Shown one piece after another: positions 43,404 to 52,919 of a stretch of 64,000 nt of DNA. This stretch comes from Lyngbya sp. HA4199-MV5. GTDB lineage: Bacteria > Cyanobacteriota > Cyanobacteriia > Leptolyngbyales > Leptolyngbyaceae. Under the pieces are notes generated by a model. It saw only the letters and a program-made list of their open reading frames with translations, was not told where the DNA came from and made no database searches. Every line of letters begins with the position of its first letter. The stretch's first letter is position 1. A program made the translations under genes and the position numbers. Location of the stretch: contig JAHHHL010000036.1 of assembly GCA_019359375.1 (NCBI GenBank), positions 1-64,000 of the forward strand, read 5' to 3'.

Positions 43404-44807
43404 ATGAGCCAGGACTACCCAGATGCCAGCAGTGTCGCCGCTAGTGTGCGAAGCCAGGAAACCTCTGCTCGATCGGTAGTAGAAGCAGCCTTAGACCGCA
43501 TTGCAGATCACAATGCCACATTGAACTGCTTTACCAGCGTCATGGCAGAGAAAGCCCTTCAGGACGCAGATGCGGTGGATCGGGCGATCGCGGATGGCAA
43601 AGATCCTGGACCTCTGGCTGGCGTACCGTTTGGGGTCAAAGACTTATTTGATGTAGCAGGCTTGACGACACTTGCTGGTTCTAAAATTAACGCTGAACGC
43701 CCCCCTGCTACTCAGGATGCCACGCTCGTAGCACGCTTAAAGCAGGCAGGCGCAATTCTCGTCGGCGCGCAGAATATGGACGAGTATGCCTATGGCTTTG
43801 TGACTGAAAACAGCCATTACGGTCCGTCTCGCAATCCTCACGACCTGAAGCGCATGACGGGCGGCTCCTCTGGCGGTTCTGTGGCAGCAGTTGCGGCTGG
43901 TCTGGTGCCCCTTAGCCTTGGCTCTGATACCAACGGTTCAATTCGTGTACCGTCATCACTGTGCGGCATTTTTGGACTGAAGCCAACCTTTGGGCGACTG
44001 TCTCGCGCGCGAACCTACCCGTTTGTCCATAGCCTGGATCATCTGGGTCCCTTTGCCCGATCGACCCGTGATCTTGCCCTTGCCTTTGACCTTCTCCAGG
44101 GCGCAGATGCGGCTGATCCAGCTTGCACCGATCGACCTCCTGAGCTAACGTTGCCTCAACTCTCGAAAGGGGTTGATGGGCTACGTATCGCTGTCGCAGA
44201 TGGCTACTTTACGAAAGGTGCAGAACCCGATGTGCTAGCAGTGGTAGAAACCATTGCCACTGCTTTAGGTGCCACGCAGCAAATTGCCATCCCTGAAGCC
44301 CATCGTGCCCGTGCCGCTGCGTTTATCATTACAGGATCGGAAGGGAGCAATCTGCACCTGGATGACCTCCGCACCCGACCGCAAGATTTTGACCCTGCGA
44401 CCCGCGATCGCTTCCTGGCGGGTGCCCTCATCCCTGCAACGTGGTATCTCCAGGCGCAACGGTTTCGCAGTTGGTATCGCGATCGCGTCCGCGAACTGTT
44501 CACCCAGGTTGACATTATTCTCGCGCCTGCAACCCCTTGCCCTGCCCCGCTGATTGGTCAAACAACGCTGGTGCTGGACGGTGAAGAAGTGCCGCTGCGT
44601 CCCAATTTGGGTGTTTACACGCAGCCCCTTTCGTTTATTGGCGTGCCGATCGTCGCAGTGCCCGTGCAGCAGGCTGGAAAACTGCCGATCGGGGTGCAGA
44701 TTATTGCGGCTCCCTATAACGAAGCACTGGCGCTACGAGTGTCGGCGTTCCTAGAAGCGAAAGGTGTGGTATCGGCTCCCGTTCCAACCTGGAAGTCTCT
44801 TGCGTAA
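43404..44807 (+). CDS. atzE: AtzE-type amidohydrolase (1-carboxybiuret hydrolase-like)
   Basis: 467-residue amidase-signature enzyme of the AtzE group. The Lys-Ser-Ser triad is visible: Lys79 in GVPFGVKDLFD, Ser155/Ser156 in MTGGSSGGSVAAV and Ser179 in GSDTNGSIR. AtzE releases ammonia from 1-carboxybiuret, a product of cyanuric acid breakdown and possibly of other ureides. In a non-triazine degrader it may act on natural biuret-like compounds. Together with atzG and the allophanate-hydrolase-like gene it makes a three-gene operon. Confidence 0.88.
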   Translation: MSQDYPDASSVAASVRSQETSARSVVEAALDRIADHNATLNCFTSVMAEKALQDADAVDRAIADGKDPGPLAGVPFGVKDLFDVAGLTTLAGSKINAERPPATQDATLVARLKQAGAILVGAQNMDEYAYGFVTENSHYGPSRNPHDLKRMTGGSSGGSVAAVAAGLVPLSLGSDTNGSIRVPSSLCGIFGLKPTFGRLSRARTYPFVHSLDHLGPFARSTRDLALAFDLLQGADAADPACTDRPPELTLPQLSKGVDGLRIAVADGYFTKGAEPDVLAVVETIATALGATQQIAIPEAHRARAAAFIITGSEGSNLHLDDLRTRPQDFDPATRDRFLAGALIPATWYLQAQRFRSWYRDRVRELFTQVDIILAPATPCPAPLIGQTTLVLDGEEVPLRPNLGVYTQPLSFIGVPIVAVPVQQAGKLPIGVQIIAAPYNEALALRVSAFLEAKGVVSAPVPTWKSLA

Positions 44808-44894
44808 GTCAAGCAACTCAGTCAAAGCAACTTCGGGTGTGTGCAGCGGTTACACTCCCAAAGGGTGAATACAAATCAATGGAGAGTAATTCTT

Positions 44895-44928
44895 TCTGTA
44901 GGGACGTTACATGTAACGTTCCTACAGA
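44895..44928. repeat. Palindromic repeat after atzE
   Basis: 34-bp near-perfect palindrome, TCTGTAGGGACGTTACA followed by its reverse complement with one mismatch. It is a second copy of the 25779-25810 element. Confidence 0.8.
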
Positions 44929-45012
44929 CGGGAAGTGGTTCAGGTTAATTAATCCACGATCCTTAAGACATCTATAATGAGGCGATCACTTCTTGATTAA
45001 CCCTCAAGTATA

Positions 45013-45026
45013 ACACGTTGGCGTGT
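45013..45026. promoter_or_regulatory. Small palindrome at the regulator start
   Basis: ACACG-TTGG-CGTGT lies just upstream of the ATG of the HTH gene, a position that suits autoregulation. Confidence 0.35.
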
Positions 45027-45029
45027 AAA

Positions 45030-45521
45030 ATGTCTGGTCGAGGTGAGAGTAAATATCAGCCATTGTTGGCGCACTTGAGTCGGAGCGATCGATTGCAAGT
45101 CACCTTGACCTTCGCTGAAATCGAAGTCTTGCTGGGTGAGACGTTGCCGCCTTCTGCCCGGAGCAAGCGTGGGTGGTGGAGTAATCGCAGCAAGGGCGCA
45201 CTGCAAGCTACAGCCTGGATCGCAGCAGGATATTTGGTTGACACGATTGATCTGGACGGAGAGCACGTCACGTTTACAAAACCGCCTCAGGTGTACCGCG
45301 TCCAGTGCATCGATAACACATTGCAGTGGAATAGTGAGTTGATTCGGGCGTTACGCCTGCACATGGGCTTGACTCAAGCAGACATGGCAAAAGAGCTAGG
45401 AGTCCGCCAGCAGACCGTGAGTGAGTGGGAGAAAGGCGCGTATACTCCCACACGCGCCAGCTCAAAGCACCTGACGCTGGTTGCCGAAAAAGCAGCGTTT
45501 CGCTACGAGGTGATTCAATAA
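45030..45521 (+). CDS. DUF7662-like plus XRE helix-turn-helix regulator
   Basis: 163-residue two-domain protein. Residues 1-80 match the DUF7662-like pattern (SKYQPLLAHLSRSDRLQVTLTFAEIEVLLGETLPPSARSKRGWWSN): a small nucleic-acid-binding type domain. Residues about 100-155 are an XRE helix-turn-helix (MGLTQADMAKELGVRQQTVSEWEKGAYTP). The ATG at 45030 is taken over an in-frame codon four residues earlier. It is a likely DNA-binding regulator, perhaps of its own promoter, since a small palindrome covers the start region. Confidence 0.78.
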   Translation: MSGRGESKYQPLLAHLSRSDRLQVTLTFAEIEVLLGETLPPSARSKRGWWSNRSKGALQATAWIAAGYLVDTIDLDGEHVTFTKPPQVYRVQCIDNTLQWNSELIRALRLHMGLTQADMAKELGVRQQTVSEWEKGAYTPTRASSKHLTLVAEKAAFRYEVIQ

Positions 45522-45530
45522 GGCTTACGC

Positions 45531-45599
45531 AAACCTCAGAGGTTTTCACCAAGAATCAAGCACTGTAACCCATGTAGTCGCTTAAACCTCCGAGGTTTT
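45531..45599. repeat. Two AAACCTC-GAGGTTTT hairpins
   Basis: AAACCT-CAG-AGGTTTT (45531-45546) and AAACCTCCGAGGTTTT (45584-45599) are dispersed cyanobacterial-type hairpins. The first lies ten bases after the regulator stop and may end its transcript. Confidence 0.55.
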
Positions 45600-45741
45600 G
45601 ACCAAAATGCGTCAGTCCTGGAAAGGCTACATACTCTTTCTAGATCAGGCGATCGGGGTAATCACGTTGGCGCTGCGTGGGCGATCGCGCTTAAACTGAG
45701 GATAACAACGTAAGCACCGTCCTGACTGAAGAGCGCTCAGA

Positions 45742-46800
45742 ATGCAAGTCCTTTTTAAAGTCATTCGACAAGACCAATCCTCTAGTCCAAAAGTCGAAAC
45801 CTTCACACTCGACGTTGACCCTGGCAGCACGATTTTGGATTGCTTAAACCGCATCAAATGGGAGCAAGACGGCACGCTAGCTTTTCGTAAAAATTGCCGC
45901 AACACCATCTGTGGCAGTTGTTCAATTCGCATCAATGGTCGCTCAGCACTGGCATGTAAAGAAAATGTTGGCAGCGAACTCGCACGGCTACAGCAAGCAA
46001 CTCCTGCTGGTACAGAAACGCCCTCTGTTGACGCTATCCCAACCATTACGCTGGCTCCGATGGGCAATATGCCAGTGATTAAAGATCTGGTGGTAGACAT
46101 GACGAGCTTTTGGAGCAATCTGAAAGCGATCGATCCCTACGTCAGCACCGCCGCACGCCAGATCCCAGAGCGCGAGTTTCTGCAAACACCCGAAGAGCGG
46201 GCAAAGCTTAATCAGACAGGCAATTGCATTCTTTGCGGCGCGTGTTACTCAGAATGCAATGCTTATGAGGTGAATCCTCATTTTGTGGGACCCCATGCCC
46301 TGGCAAAAGCGTATCGGATGGTGGCGGATTCGCGTGACGATGACACCGAAGCACGGTTGAAACAATACAACCAGGGTACAGACGGCGTGTGGGGCTGTAC
46401 GCGCTGCTATTACTGCAATTCCGTTTGTCCAATGGAAGTCGCGCCGCTGGATCAAATCAGCAAAATCAAAGGCGAAATTTTAGACCGTCAGGAGGCTCAA
46501 CCGAGCCGATCGATTCGTCATCGTACAACCTTAATTGAGCTTGTAAGGCAAGGCGGATGGATTGATGAACGGTTGTTTGGTCTGAAAGTGATGGGGAATT
46601 CCTTCCGTGACTTGAAAGGTTTAGCCAGTTTGGCACCGCTGGGTCTGCGAATGATCGCAAAGGGCAAGTTTCCCCTCACGTTTGAGCCATCTGAAGGTGC
46701 CTCTACGGTACGATCGCTCATTAACGCAGTGCAAACGTTGGAAGCCTCGCAGGTGCAGCTCGAAACCCTTACTGATACACCTGAACCCGTTGGTGGTTAG
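45742..46800 (+). CDS. sdhB: Succinate dehydrogenase/fumarate reductase iron-sulfur subunit
   Basis: 352-residue SdhB-type protein. The [2Fe-2S] domain shows CRNTICGSCSIRING. The [4Fe-4S] and [3Fe-4S] domain shows CILCGACYSECNAYEV and CTRCYYCNSVCPMEVAP. It links FAD-bound succinate oxidation to the quinone pool in the thylakoid membrane. The length exceeds the bacterial 240 residues because of a C-terminal extension (from about 245), usual for cyanobacterial members. The flavoprotein gene is not adjacent. Confidence 0.93.
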   Translation: MQVLFKVIRQDQSSSPKVETFTLDVDPGSTILDCLNRIKWEQDGTLAFRKNCRNTICGSCSIRINGRSALACKENVGSELARLQQATPAGTETPSVDAIPTITLAPMGNMPVIKDLVVDMTSFWSNLKAIDPYVSTAARQIPEREFLQTPEERAKLNQTGNCILCGACYSECNAYEVNPHFVGPHALAKAYRMVADSRDDDTEARLKQYNQGTDGVWGCTRCYYCNSVCPMEVAPLDQISKIKGEILDRQEAQPSRSIRHRTTLIELVRQGGWIDERLFGLKVMGNSFRDLKGLASLAPLGLRMIAKGKFPLTFEPSEGASTVRSLINAVQTLEASQVQLETLTDTPEPVGG

Positions 46801-46931
46801 CACCGTTAGTTCCTAGCTGTAATGACTCAAAACATTAGCCACGTAGGGTGCTGTATAGGCTTCGCCATCAAAGAAAAGCGTCAGCGTAACGCACCGTCTC
46901 TTTAGCTAGCCCGATGAGTCATTACACCCAG

Positions 46932-47444
46932 CTACTCAGGGTTAGTCAACGCATCCAACGGTTGCCCATCCCGGTTGTACAGCAACACATCCCACTGTCC
47001 ATTCGCGCTGGATTCAAACGCGATCGTGTTGCCATCTGCCGTAATCGTCGGGTTACGTACCTCAGCTCGCAGGTTTTCGGTGAGGTTACGAAGCTGTCGT
47101 GTGGTGCGATCGTAGAGATATATCCCCGATCGCCCCTCACGGGAGCCAGCAAACACAATCAGACGACCATCCTCCGAAAGCCCAGGGCTGGACACAACCA
47201 TGTCGATCGCGTTTAATCCCGGCAAATCCACCAGGTTGTGCATTACTGTGTCGTAAAGGTACAGATTCTGGCTACCGCTGCGATCAGAGACAAAAACGAT
47301 ATACCGACCCGAAATCCGTGGTTGTAGGTCAGAAAAGTTGCTGTTGAGGCTACGACCACCGGGGTCAAACGGGAAGTTGACGAATTGCGGACTACAGCCA
47401 TGCAAGACGCTGGAAAGAAGCAGTAGGAGCAGGCGGAACTTCAC
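46932..47444 (-). CDS. TolB-like beta-propeller lipoprotein
   Basis: 170-residue lipoprotein. The signal ends with a lipobox LHGCSP (Cys17). The mature part has repeated PD40/TolB-like propeller blades: RISGRYIVFVSDRSGSQNLYLYD, SEDGRLIVFAGSREGRSGIYLYDR, and TADGNTIAFESSANGQWDVLLYNRDG. It is related to the 205-residue protein just upstream, with which it shares fold and neighbours. The function is unknown; it would sit on the periplasmic face of a membrane. Confidence 0.78.
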   Translation of the reverse strand: MKFRLLLLLLSSVLHGCSPQFVNFPFDPGGRSLNSNFSDLQPRISGRYIVFVSDRSGSQNLYLYDTVMHNLVDLPGLNAIDMVVSSPGLSEDGRLIVFAGSREGRSGIYLYDRTTRQLRNLTENLRAEVRNPTITADGNTIAFESSANGQWDVLLYNRDGQPLDALTNPE

Positions 47445-47692
47445 AAAGACAGGAGGCTGGAGAGGGATGAGGGAGCGGGGAAGCGGGGGAGCAGGGGACG
47501 TTTTGAGTTTAATATGCTGTGAGTGCAGCGCTTTGAGGGTTACTTTTGGAACTCAAGGTGCGGTGTTTTTTGAGTTCTGCGTTACACATTGATCTAAACA
47601 GGGTTAAGCGTATTATCTCTTAGCCCCCTCTGCTTTCCCTGCCTCCTCTGCTTTCTTCACGCCAACTCCCCATTCCCTTCCGTTTTCTGTCT

Positions 47693-48310
47693 TTACGGAG
47701 AGGATGAAAGCCGCGATCGCAACTCATCCGGCACATCTGATTCTACATTCGGTCCTCGATCCAGTACCTCAATATCCCATTGTCCCCGTACCCCTGCCTC
47801 GAAGGCAACGTAGCGACCGTCTGGGCTAATGCTGGGGTTACGAAACCAGCCTCGGTAGTTAGCGGTTAAAACTTGGGGTTGCTGGAGCACGCGATCGTAT
47901 AGCTCAATTTCAGGACGAATGCTGTCACTCGTCACATAAACGATGTAGCGACCTGTATAGCTCAGACTGGGAGATTCTGCGATCGCGTTTCGGCGATTGA
48001 GTCGTGGTAGATCGACCATCTGCCGTTGCTTGCGATCGTAAAGCAAAATACCACGATTGCCATCGCGGTTTGACACCAGCGCCAAAAAACGACCGTTCCC
48101 ACTGAGGGCTGGCTGTTCGTCGTTATGGCGACTGTCAAACTCAGCAGAGACGGTGGCTGGAGGCTCTGCTTGACTACAGGCAACTAGCCACATAGCGAGT
48201 AAAGGCAAAAGAAGACTACCTTTGAGCCGAAACCTATTTCCAGGTAAAAACCCTCGGTTCACAGTGGCGGCAGCGTCTAGAGGCGTTCCCAAACCAGCCG
48301 TTTGCCTCAT
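47693..48310 (-). CDS. Paralogous beta-propeller lipoprotein
   Basis: 205-residue paralogue of the next gene. The hydrophobic LLLPLLAMWLVACSQ carries a lipobox (VACS). The blades include SGNGRFLALVSNRDGNRGILLYDRK, SLSYTGRYIVYVTSDSI and SPDGRYVAFEAGVRGQWDIEVLD. The start is uncertain (ATG at 48310, or a GTG near 48262 giving a shorter signal). The two lipoprotein genes lie in tandem, 250 bp apart, and probably arose by duplication. Confidence 0.72.
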   Translation of the reverse strand: MRQTAGLGTPLDAAATVNRGFLPGNRFRLKGSLLLPLLAMWLVACSQAEPPATVSAEFDSRHNDEQPALSGNGRFLALVSNRDGNRGILLYDRKQRQMVDLPRLNRRNAIAESPSLSYTGRYIVYVTSDSIRPEIELYDRVLQQPQVLTANYRGWFRNPSISPDGRYVAFEAGVRGQWDIEVLDRGPNVESDVPDELRSRLSSSP

Positions 48311-48342
48311 ACGTAACAATCCGACTTCACGCGGTCAAGTCT

Positions 48343-49128
48343 TTAATAACTGCCCCAGTTGTCTTCTTCGTCAGTATCTACTGGACGGTAATCTACATAT
48401 TCTGAAGAGGGCGAACCGCTACGGGATTCAGAGCGCCGATCGCGCAAGGGCATGTTGTCGTCGGATGACGGGCGCGATCGTCTGGGTCGAGAAGAGGGCG
48501 CATCATTGCCAGAGCGTGAAGGGGATGCCCCACGACTGCGAGTTGGTCTATCGTCCCAAAGATCCGAGTCTTCCCGACCACCGTTCATGGCATCGAGCGA
48601 GCCATCCGTTGAACGCGGACGACGTTTGCGCGTGCGATCGCTCGTTCCTGTTCCTAACCGAGCTTCACCCGTGCGGCTGGTGGGGCGACGGCGAGTATCT
48701 TCTTCATACTCATCCCGCTCAGAGCGCACATCACGAGTACCCCGAATCCGTCGAGCGGCTGGACGGTCTTCATAGGGATTTAACTCTTCCAGATCGGCTC
48801 GATACACCCGGCTCACGGGGCGTTCATCATCTACGATCGGGGTATTGCGCTTTGCTTGCTCAGTTGCCGCACCGCGCAGACGGATACTTTCATAGGCAAA
48901 GAAAATGGCTGTGCCCGCCAGCAAAAACTGGTTGAATTGCAAGATGGGGTCAAGTCGCCAGCCCTGGAAAAAGAGAATGCCACCGCAGAGAAGCGCAATA
49001 GCGGCAAAGAAAATATCGTGATCGCGGGCAAGTCGGGGACGCAGCGATCGCAACGCATATAGACCAGCACCAGACGCTGCCAGCGCTATGCCCACAAAAC
49101 TCGCCCAATTCAGTGAGGCGTTTACCAT
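48343..49128 (-). CDS. ycf66: Ycf66 family protein
   Basis: 261-residue protein. The N-terminal 90 residues match the Ycf66 pattern (VNASLNWASFVGIALAASGAGLYALRSLRPRL, then ALLCGGILFFQGWRLDPILQFNQFLLAGTAIFFAYES), with about three membrane segments. The rest is a long Arg/Ser/Asp-rich disordered tail (EDTRRRPTSRTGE, then RPRRSRPSSDDN). Ycf66 is conserved next to psbX in cyanobacteria. Its role is unknown. Confidence 0.88.
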   Translation of the reverse strand: MVNASLNWASFVGIALAASGAGLYALRSLRPRLARDHDIFFAAIALLCGGILFFQGWRLDPILQFNQFLLAGTAIFFAYESIRLRGAATEQAKRNTPIVDDERPVSRVYRADLEELNPYEDRPAARRIRGTRDVRSERDEYEEDTRRRPTSRTGEARLGTGTSDRTRKRRPRSTDGSLDAMNGGREDSDLWDDRPTRSRGASPSRSGNDAPSSRPRRSRPSSDDNMPLRDRRSESRSGSPSSEYVDYRPVDTDEEDNWGSY

Positions 49129-49537
49129 CGCATCCCTCTCCTAGTTACATCCTATGTTAACGACTGATGCCCAAAATCTCCAACCACTTGCTTGAGAAAG
49201 AGAACTCCATCCAGGATACCCCCAGAGCGATGTAATCGGTATAGTGACCCTTCATCTTGAGCGAAGGCTCACGTTTTGCCTCTACAAACACTTAGAAGGT
49301 GGCACAATCATCAACCTGCTCACCTTGCCACTTTAAAGTTAAAGTACCAAACGCAAAACCCCGGAAACATCTCTAAGAGCGGGCAAAATGCCTACTGTCA
49401 GAGTAGTCCAGGGCTTTTAAACTCACGCATTAAGACCATCCATGCATTAGGGTTGCTTATACAACAGAACAGCTTGTGTCCCGATGGAAGCACCTTTGTT
49501 GCAACGGATCTAAAAACGCTGAATCTGCTCTGTTTGG
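49129..49537. other. Intergenic region between ycf66 and psbX
   Basis: 409 bp on the path from psbX to ycf66. No gene, RNA or repeat was recognised. If the genes are not cotranscribed, the ycf66 promoter lies here. Confidence 0.4.
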
Positions 49538-49651
49538 CTAACGTTGAATCTGATCTTTTTGGCTGATGAAAAGGAGTCCGCCGAAGATACCCCCAACCAC
49601 AATGGCACCTGCAAGCAGGCTGATGAAAAAGTTTACTAAAGCAGGAGTCAT
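49538..49651 (-). CDS. psbX: Photosystem II subunit PsbX
   Basis: 37-residue single-helix photosystem II protein. The translation begins MTPALVNFFISLLAG and ends SQKDQIQR, the standard PsbX sequence, with a transmembrane helix from about 8 to 29. PsbX sits at the edge of the core near cytochrome b559 and helps bind plastoquinone. It precedes ycf66, the usual cyanobacterial neighbour. Confidence 0.95.
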   Translation of the reverse strand: MTPALVNFFISLLAGAIVVGGIFGGLLFISQKDQIQR

Positions 49652-49835
49652 AGATAAATGTGCCTCGTTGTATAACGCTATCTTCATCATAATCTTAGCG
49701 GTCTGTTACCTTCTTGAGAAGCAGTTAGGCAAAAGGTTTTTGGGTCAGACGCACCGTTTTGCTTACAGACACGCACAGGAATGGCGCTAAGATTGATGAG
49801 AACGCTGTTTACATCGCTTCATTATCGGTTGAGCT

Positions 49836-50135
49836 ATGGACGTTACGACGATCGCCGCCTGGGCGCTGGGTTCTGTGCTAGGCATCATGACCTTTCTCTT
49901 TATCTTCCGCATTGTGCTGACCTGGTATCCACAGGTCGATCTCACGCGCTTTCCCTTTTACTTAGTCGCCGTGCCGACTGAACCCTTTCTGGCACCATCG
50001 CGTAAAGTGGTGTCTCCGATCGGCGGCGTTGATATCACACCCATCCTGTGGGTCGGCATCATGAGCTTCTTGCGCGAAATTCTTCTAGGGCAGCAAGGGC
50101 TGTTAACGATGATGATGGATGGAAAAAGCTTTTAG
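49836..50135 (+). CDS. YggT/Ycf19 family membrane protein
   Basis: 99-residue YggT-family protein. It has LIF-type RIVLTWYPQVDLTRFPFYLVAVPTEPFLAPSRKV and IGGVDITPILWVGIMSFLREIL, with two to three membrane segments. Plastid Ycf19 is a relative. It lies next to psbX (divergent) and before accC (convergent). In cyanobacteria such proteins help assemble thylakoid or chloroplast-type structures, but no precise role is proven. Confidence 0.9.
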   Translation: MDVTTIAAWALGSVLGIMTFLFIFRIVLTWYPQVDLTRFPFYLVAVPTEPFLAPSRKVVSPIGGVDITPILWVGIMSFLREILLGQQGLLTMMMDGKSF

Positions 50136-50189
50136 GAAGAGAGGTGAAGGCTAAAGGATAAGGGATCAAGGCTAAAAGGCTGATCGTTA

Positions 50190-50217
50190 GGCAGAAGGCA
50201 GAAGGCAGAGGGCAGAA
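50190..50217. repeat. GGCAGA(A/G) heptamer array
   Basis: Four heptamers (GGCAGAA, GGCAGAA, GGCAGAG, GGCAGAA) in the spacer before accC. The unit is the same as that found inside uvrA at 37451-37478. Confidence 0.9.
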
Positions 50218-50308
50218 GGAAGGATGAAGGCTCATGGCTTATAAGCTGACTACTGACCGCTGACTGCTTCTGAACTCAAAACTCTTAACTTTTCTCCTTT
50301 CTCCCTTA

Positions 50309-51673
50309 TTAACCCTTCCCCTCTTGCTCTTTCTGCATCATCTGTTCTACAAAGTTGGTGTAGACATCCCCTTTCTGAAAGTCTGGGTGATCTAGAATTC
50401 GTTGGTGAAAGGCGATCGTGGTGGGTAAGCCTGTGACGGCACATTCACGCAGGGCGCGGCGCATCCGGCGGATGGCGGCTGGGCGATCGGGTGCCCAGAC
50501 AATGAGTTTGCCAATGAGCGAATCGTAATAAGGTGGAATTTCGTAATCGGTGTAGACGTGAGAATCCATGCGTACACCAGGACCGCTGGGGGGCAGGTAG
50601 CCACTGATGCGTCCAGGGTGGGGACGAAAATTGTGTTCGGGATCTTCAGCGTTGATGCGGCATTCGATCGCGTGTCCTCGTAGCTGCACTTGCGCTTGCG
50701 TGAGGCTGAGCGGTTCGCCCTGGGCAATCCGAATTTGTTCCGCGATGAGATCTAGCCCGGTGATCATTTCGGTCACGGGATGCTCCACCTGAATCCGGGT
50801 ATTCATCTCCATAAAGTAAAATTCGCCCGACTGATCGAGCAAAAATTCGACGGTGCCCGCGCCCACATAGTTGATAGATTTCGCTGCCATAACCGCAGCA
50901 ACGCCCATTTTTTCGCGAAGCGTGGGAGTGAGGGCTGGGCTGGGGGCTTCTTCCAGCAATTTTTGGTGGCGACGCTGGATGGAGCATTCCCGTTCACCCA
51001 AGTGAATGACGTTGCCGTGCCTGTCCGCGAGAATTTGAAACTCAATGTGGCGCGGCTTTTGCACAAACTTTTCCAAGTAAACGCCGGGATTGCCAAAGGC
51101 GGCTTCGGCTTCTCCTTGTGCGGCAGCAAACAGTTTGCCTAGCTCGCTCTCATCCTTCACCAGTCGCATTCCACGTCCACCCCCGCCTGCTGTGGCTTTG
51201 ATGATGATGGGGTAGCCAATTTTCTGCGCGATCGCCCGTGCTTCAGCTTCGTCTGTCAATAGTCCGGCACTCCCCGGTACGGTGGGTACGCCCACTCGCT
51301 GCATCGTTTTCTTTGCCGTTGATTTGTCGCCCATCGATCGAATCGAGTCCGGCGAGGGACCAATAAAGGCAATCTGGTGATCGGCGCAAATTTCGGCAAA
51401 GCGGGCGTTTTCTGCCAGAAAGCCATAACCGGGGTGAATGGCAGTCGCATTGCGAGTTAGCGCTGCCGCAATAATGTTGGGAATGTTCAGGTAACTTTTG
51501 CTGCTGGGTGGTTCGCCAATGCAAACCGCTTCATCGGCAAGCTGGACGTGAAGTGAGTGGCGATCGACCGTCGAATGAACCGCCACCGTCGCTATCCCCA
51601 TCTCCTCACATGTACGGAGAATCCGAAGAGCGATTTCGCCACGGTTGGCAATCAAAACTTTTGAAAACTGCAT
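50309..51673 (-). CDS. accC: Biotin carboxylase subunit of acetyl-CoA carboxylase
   Basis: 454-residue AccC of normal length, first step of fatty acid synthesis. It opens [20 protein letters not shown]. The ATP-grasp core shows [37 protein letters not shown], and [16 protein letters not shown] (with the Glu/Asn metal set), then [12 protein letters not shown]. It carboxylates biotin on AccB with ATP and bicarbonate. It converges on the YggT gene. Confidence 0.97.
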   Translation of the reverse strand: MQFSKVLIANRGEIALRILRTCEEMGIATVAVHSTVDRHSLHVQLADEAVCIGEPPSSKSYLNIPNIIAAALTRNATAIHPGYGFLAENARFAEICADHQIAFIGPSPDSIRSMGDKSTAKKTMQRVGVPTVPGSAGLLTDEAEARAIAQKIGYPIIIKATAGGGGRGMRLVKDESELGKLFAAAQGEAEAAFGNPGVYLEKFVQKPRHIEFQILADRHGNVIHLGERECSIQRRHQKLLEEAPSPALTPTLREKMGVAAVMAAKSINYVGAGTVEFLLDQSGEFYFMEMNTRIQVEHPVTEMITGLDLIAEQIRIAQGEPLSLTQAQVQLRGHAIECRINAEDPEHNFRPHPGRISGYLPPSGPGVRMDSHVYTDYEIPPYYDSLIGKLIVWAPDRPAAIRRMRRALRECAVTGLPTTIAFHQRILDHPDFQKGDVYTNFVEQMMQKEQEGKG

Positions 51674-51804
51674 CTCTATAAACTTTGGTTCTGTATTGAG
51701 TAGAATAAACGCTTCTGTGGGGCACTGGAAGAGGTGAGCGGGAAGGGGGAGTGGGGAGTGGGGAATGGGGAATGGGGGGCAGAGGAGGCAGGGGAGGCAG
51801 AAGA

Positions 51805-51832
51805 GTCGGGAGTCGGGAGTCGGGAGTCGGGA
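51805..51832. repeat. GTCGGGA heptamer array
   Basis: Four exact copies of GTCGGGA in the spacer upstream of accC, within a longer purine-rich block (51725-51855). Confidence 0.9.
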
Positions 51833-51929
51833 ATGGGGGGCAGAGGAGGCAGAGGGAGCAACTCAAAACTCAAAACTTTTTAGCCTTTAGCCTTTCTTCC
51901 TCTAACAACTAAAAACTAACAACCAACAA

Positions 51930-52640
51930 CTACTTCTCACACTGACAGCTATCCTTCAGTTGATGCATGACAGCTGGGGCAAGTCCGCCCCAGAGGGGAG
52001 TATTTACGTCAGCCGATCGCAGTCCATCGGCTGTCCAGGAATTGCAGGTTTTAAGTGCAGAATAGCGTCCAGTGGCGGCATAGAAGCTGCTGTCGCCATC
52101 ATGCCCGCTGCTAATGCGTGCCTTCCCCTGACTGTTGGTTTGAAAGGAGGCTTCGAGAAAGTGCATTAACTTCAGGTAGTGAGGTCGATCCAGGCTGATG
52201 CACTTGACGGTTTCGGTGGGGTAGTGGGGAACGGTGCTGTGTCCTTTGACGAAGAGGGCGGCGGGGTTTTGCAGCAGGAGCGATCGCAGTGCGCTGGAGA
52301 TGCTGATCTTATCCCAGGACGATGTTTCCACGTAAAAGATGCGATCGCCCCAGCCAAACTGGAGATAGCGGTAGTCGGCAGGCGCGCTTTTACCAAGCGT
52401 GGTTAGGTTGAGGTGCTGGCTCCAGTCGAAGGCATTGTTACGAACGGGCACAAAAAAGTTGGTGTGCATGGCACCGCCTGCTACATAAACTCTATAGTTG
52501 CAGTCTGCCTGCTGGGGTGGTGCGTGCCACTGGCGGGGTGTGACAGCGGCGATCGTCAGGAGCGCAATCGTTCCCAGAATGCCGCACAGCCCATATAGCC
52601 CCACCCGTCCAACTCGCTTCCAGACAGACCGATCGTTCAT
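51930..52640 (-). CDS. DUF2459/TIGR02117 family protein
   Basis: 236-residue protein. An N-terminal hydrophobic helix (GLYGLCGILGTIALLTIAAVTP) is a signal or anchor. Typical family segments follow: GGAMHTNFFVPVRN, YRYLQFGWGDRIFYVETSSW and YSALKTCNSWTADGLRSADV. The Cys-His type pair (HT and TCN) suggests a cysteine-hydrolase-like site, but no activity is proven. It would lie on the periplasmic side. Confidence 0.82.
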   Translation of the reverse strand: MNDRSVWKRVGRVGLYGLCGILGTIALLTIAAVTPRQWHAPPQQADCNYRVYVAGGAMHTNFFVPVRNNAFDWSQHLNLTTLGKSAPADYRYLQFGWGDRIFYVETSSWDKISISSALRSLLLQNPAALFVKGHSTVPHYPTETVKCISLDRPHYLKLMHFLEASFQTNSQGKARISSGHDGDSSFYAATGRYSALKTCNSWTADGLRSADVNTPLWGGLAPAVMHQLKDSCQCEK

Positions 52641-52919
52641 GACTGCGCCAAACGCGTTGAGTTAACCTACCATTGAGCAAACGAGGCTTACGCTTAAACG
52701 GCGTTAGACTGCATATTGCATCAGGCATGTGTCCTGAATGCAATACCATCTGACTGCTCTTGCCAATGAGCTTGCAGACCGCTTGTTTGCAACCCGATTC
52801 AACGGGTACGGCGACCCGTCAACGTCTATCCTACGCTGATTCGCTGGCGCACAACTGCACGCTTTACCGATGGGTTTGTAGCCTGTGTTCTTTAGCTTGT
52901 TATTGCGTGTGACCTGATT

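Noticed and set aside
48343-48800. Plus-strand open frames opposite the ycf66 tail
   Set aside because: They are mirror frames of the Arg/Ser-rich tail, whose biased codons keep the other strand open.
49781-49981. Plus-strand open frame overlapping yggT
   Set aside because: It lies in another frame of the YggT gene, whose family match is clear, and it has no motif of its own.
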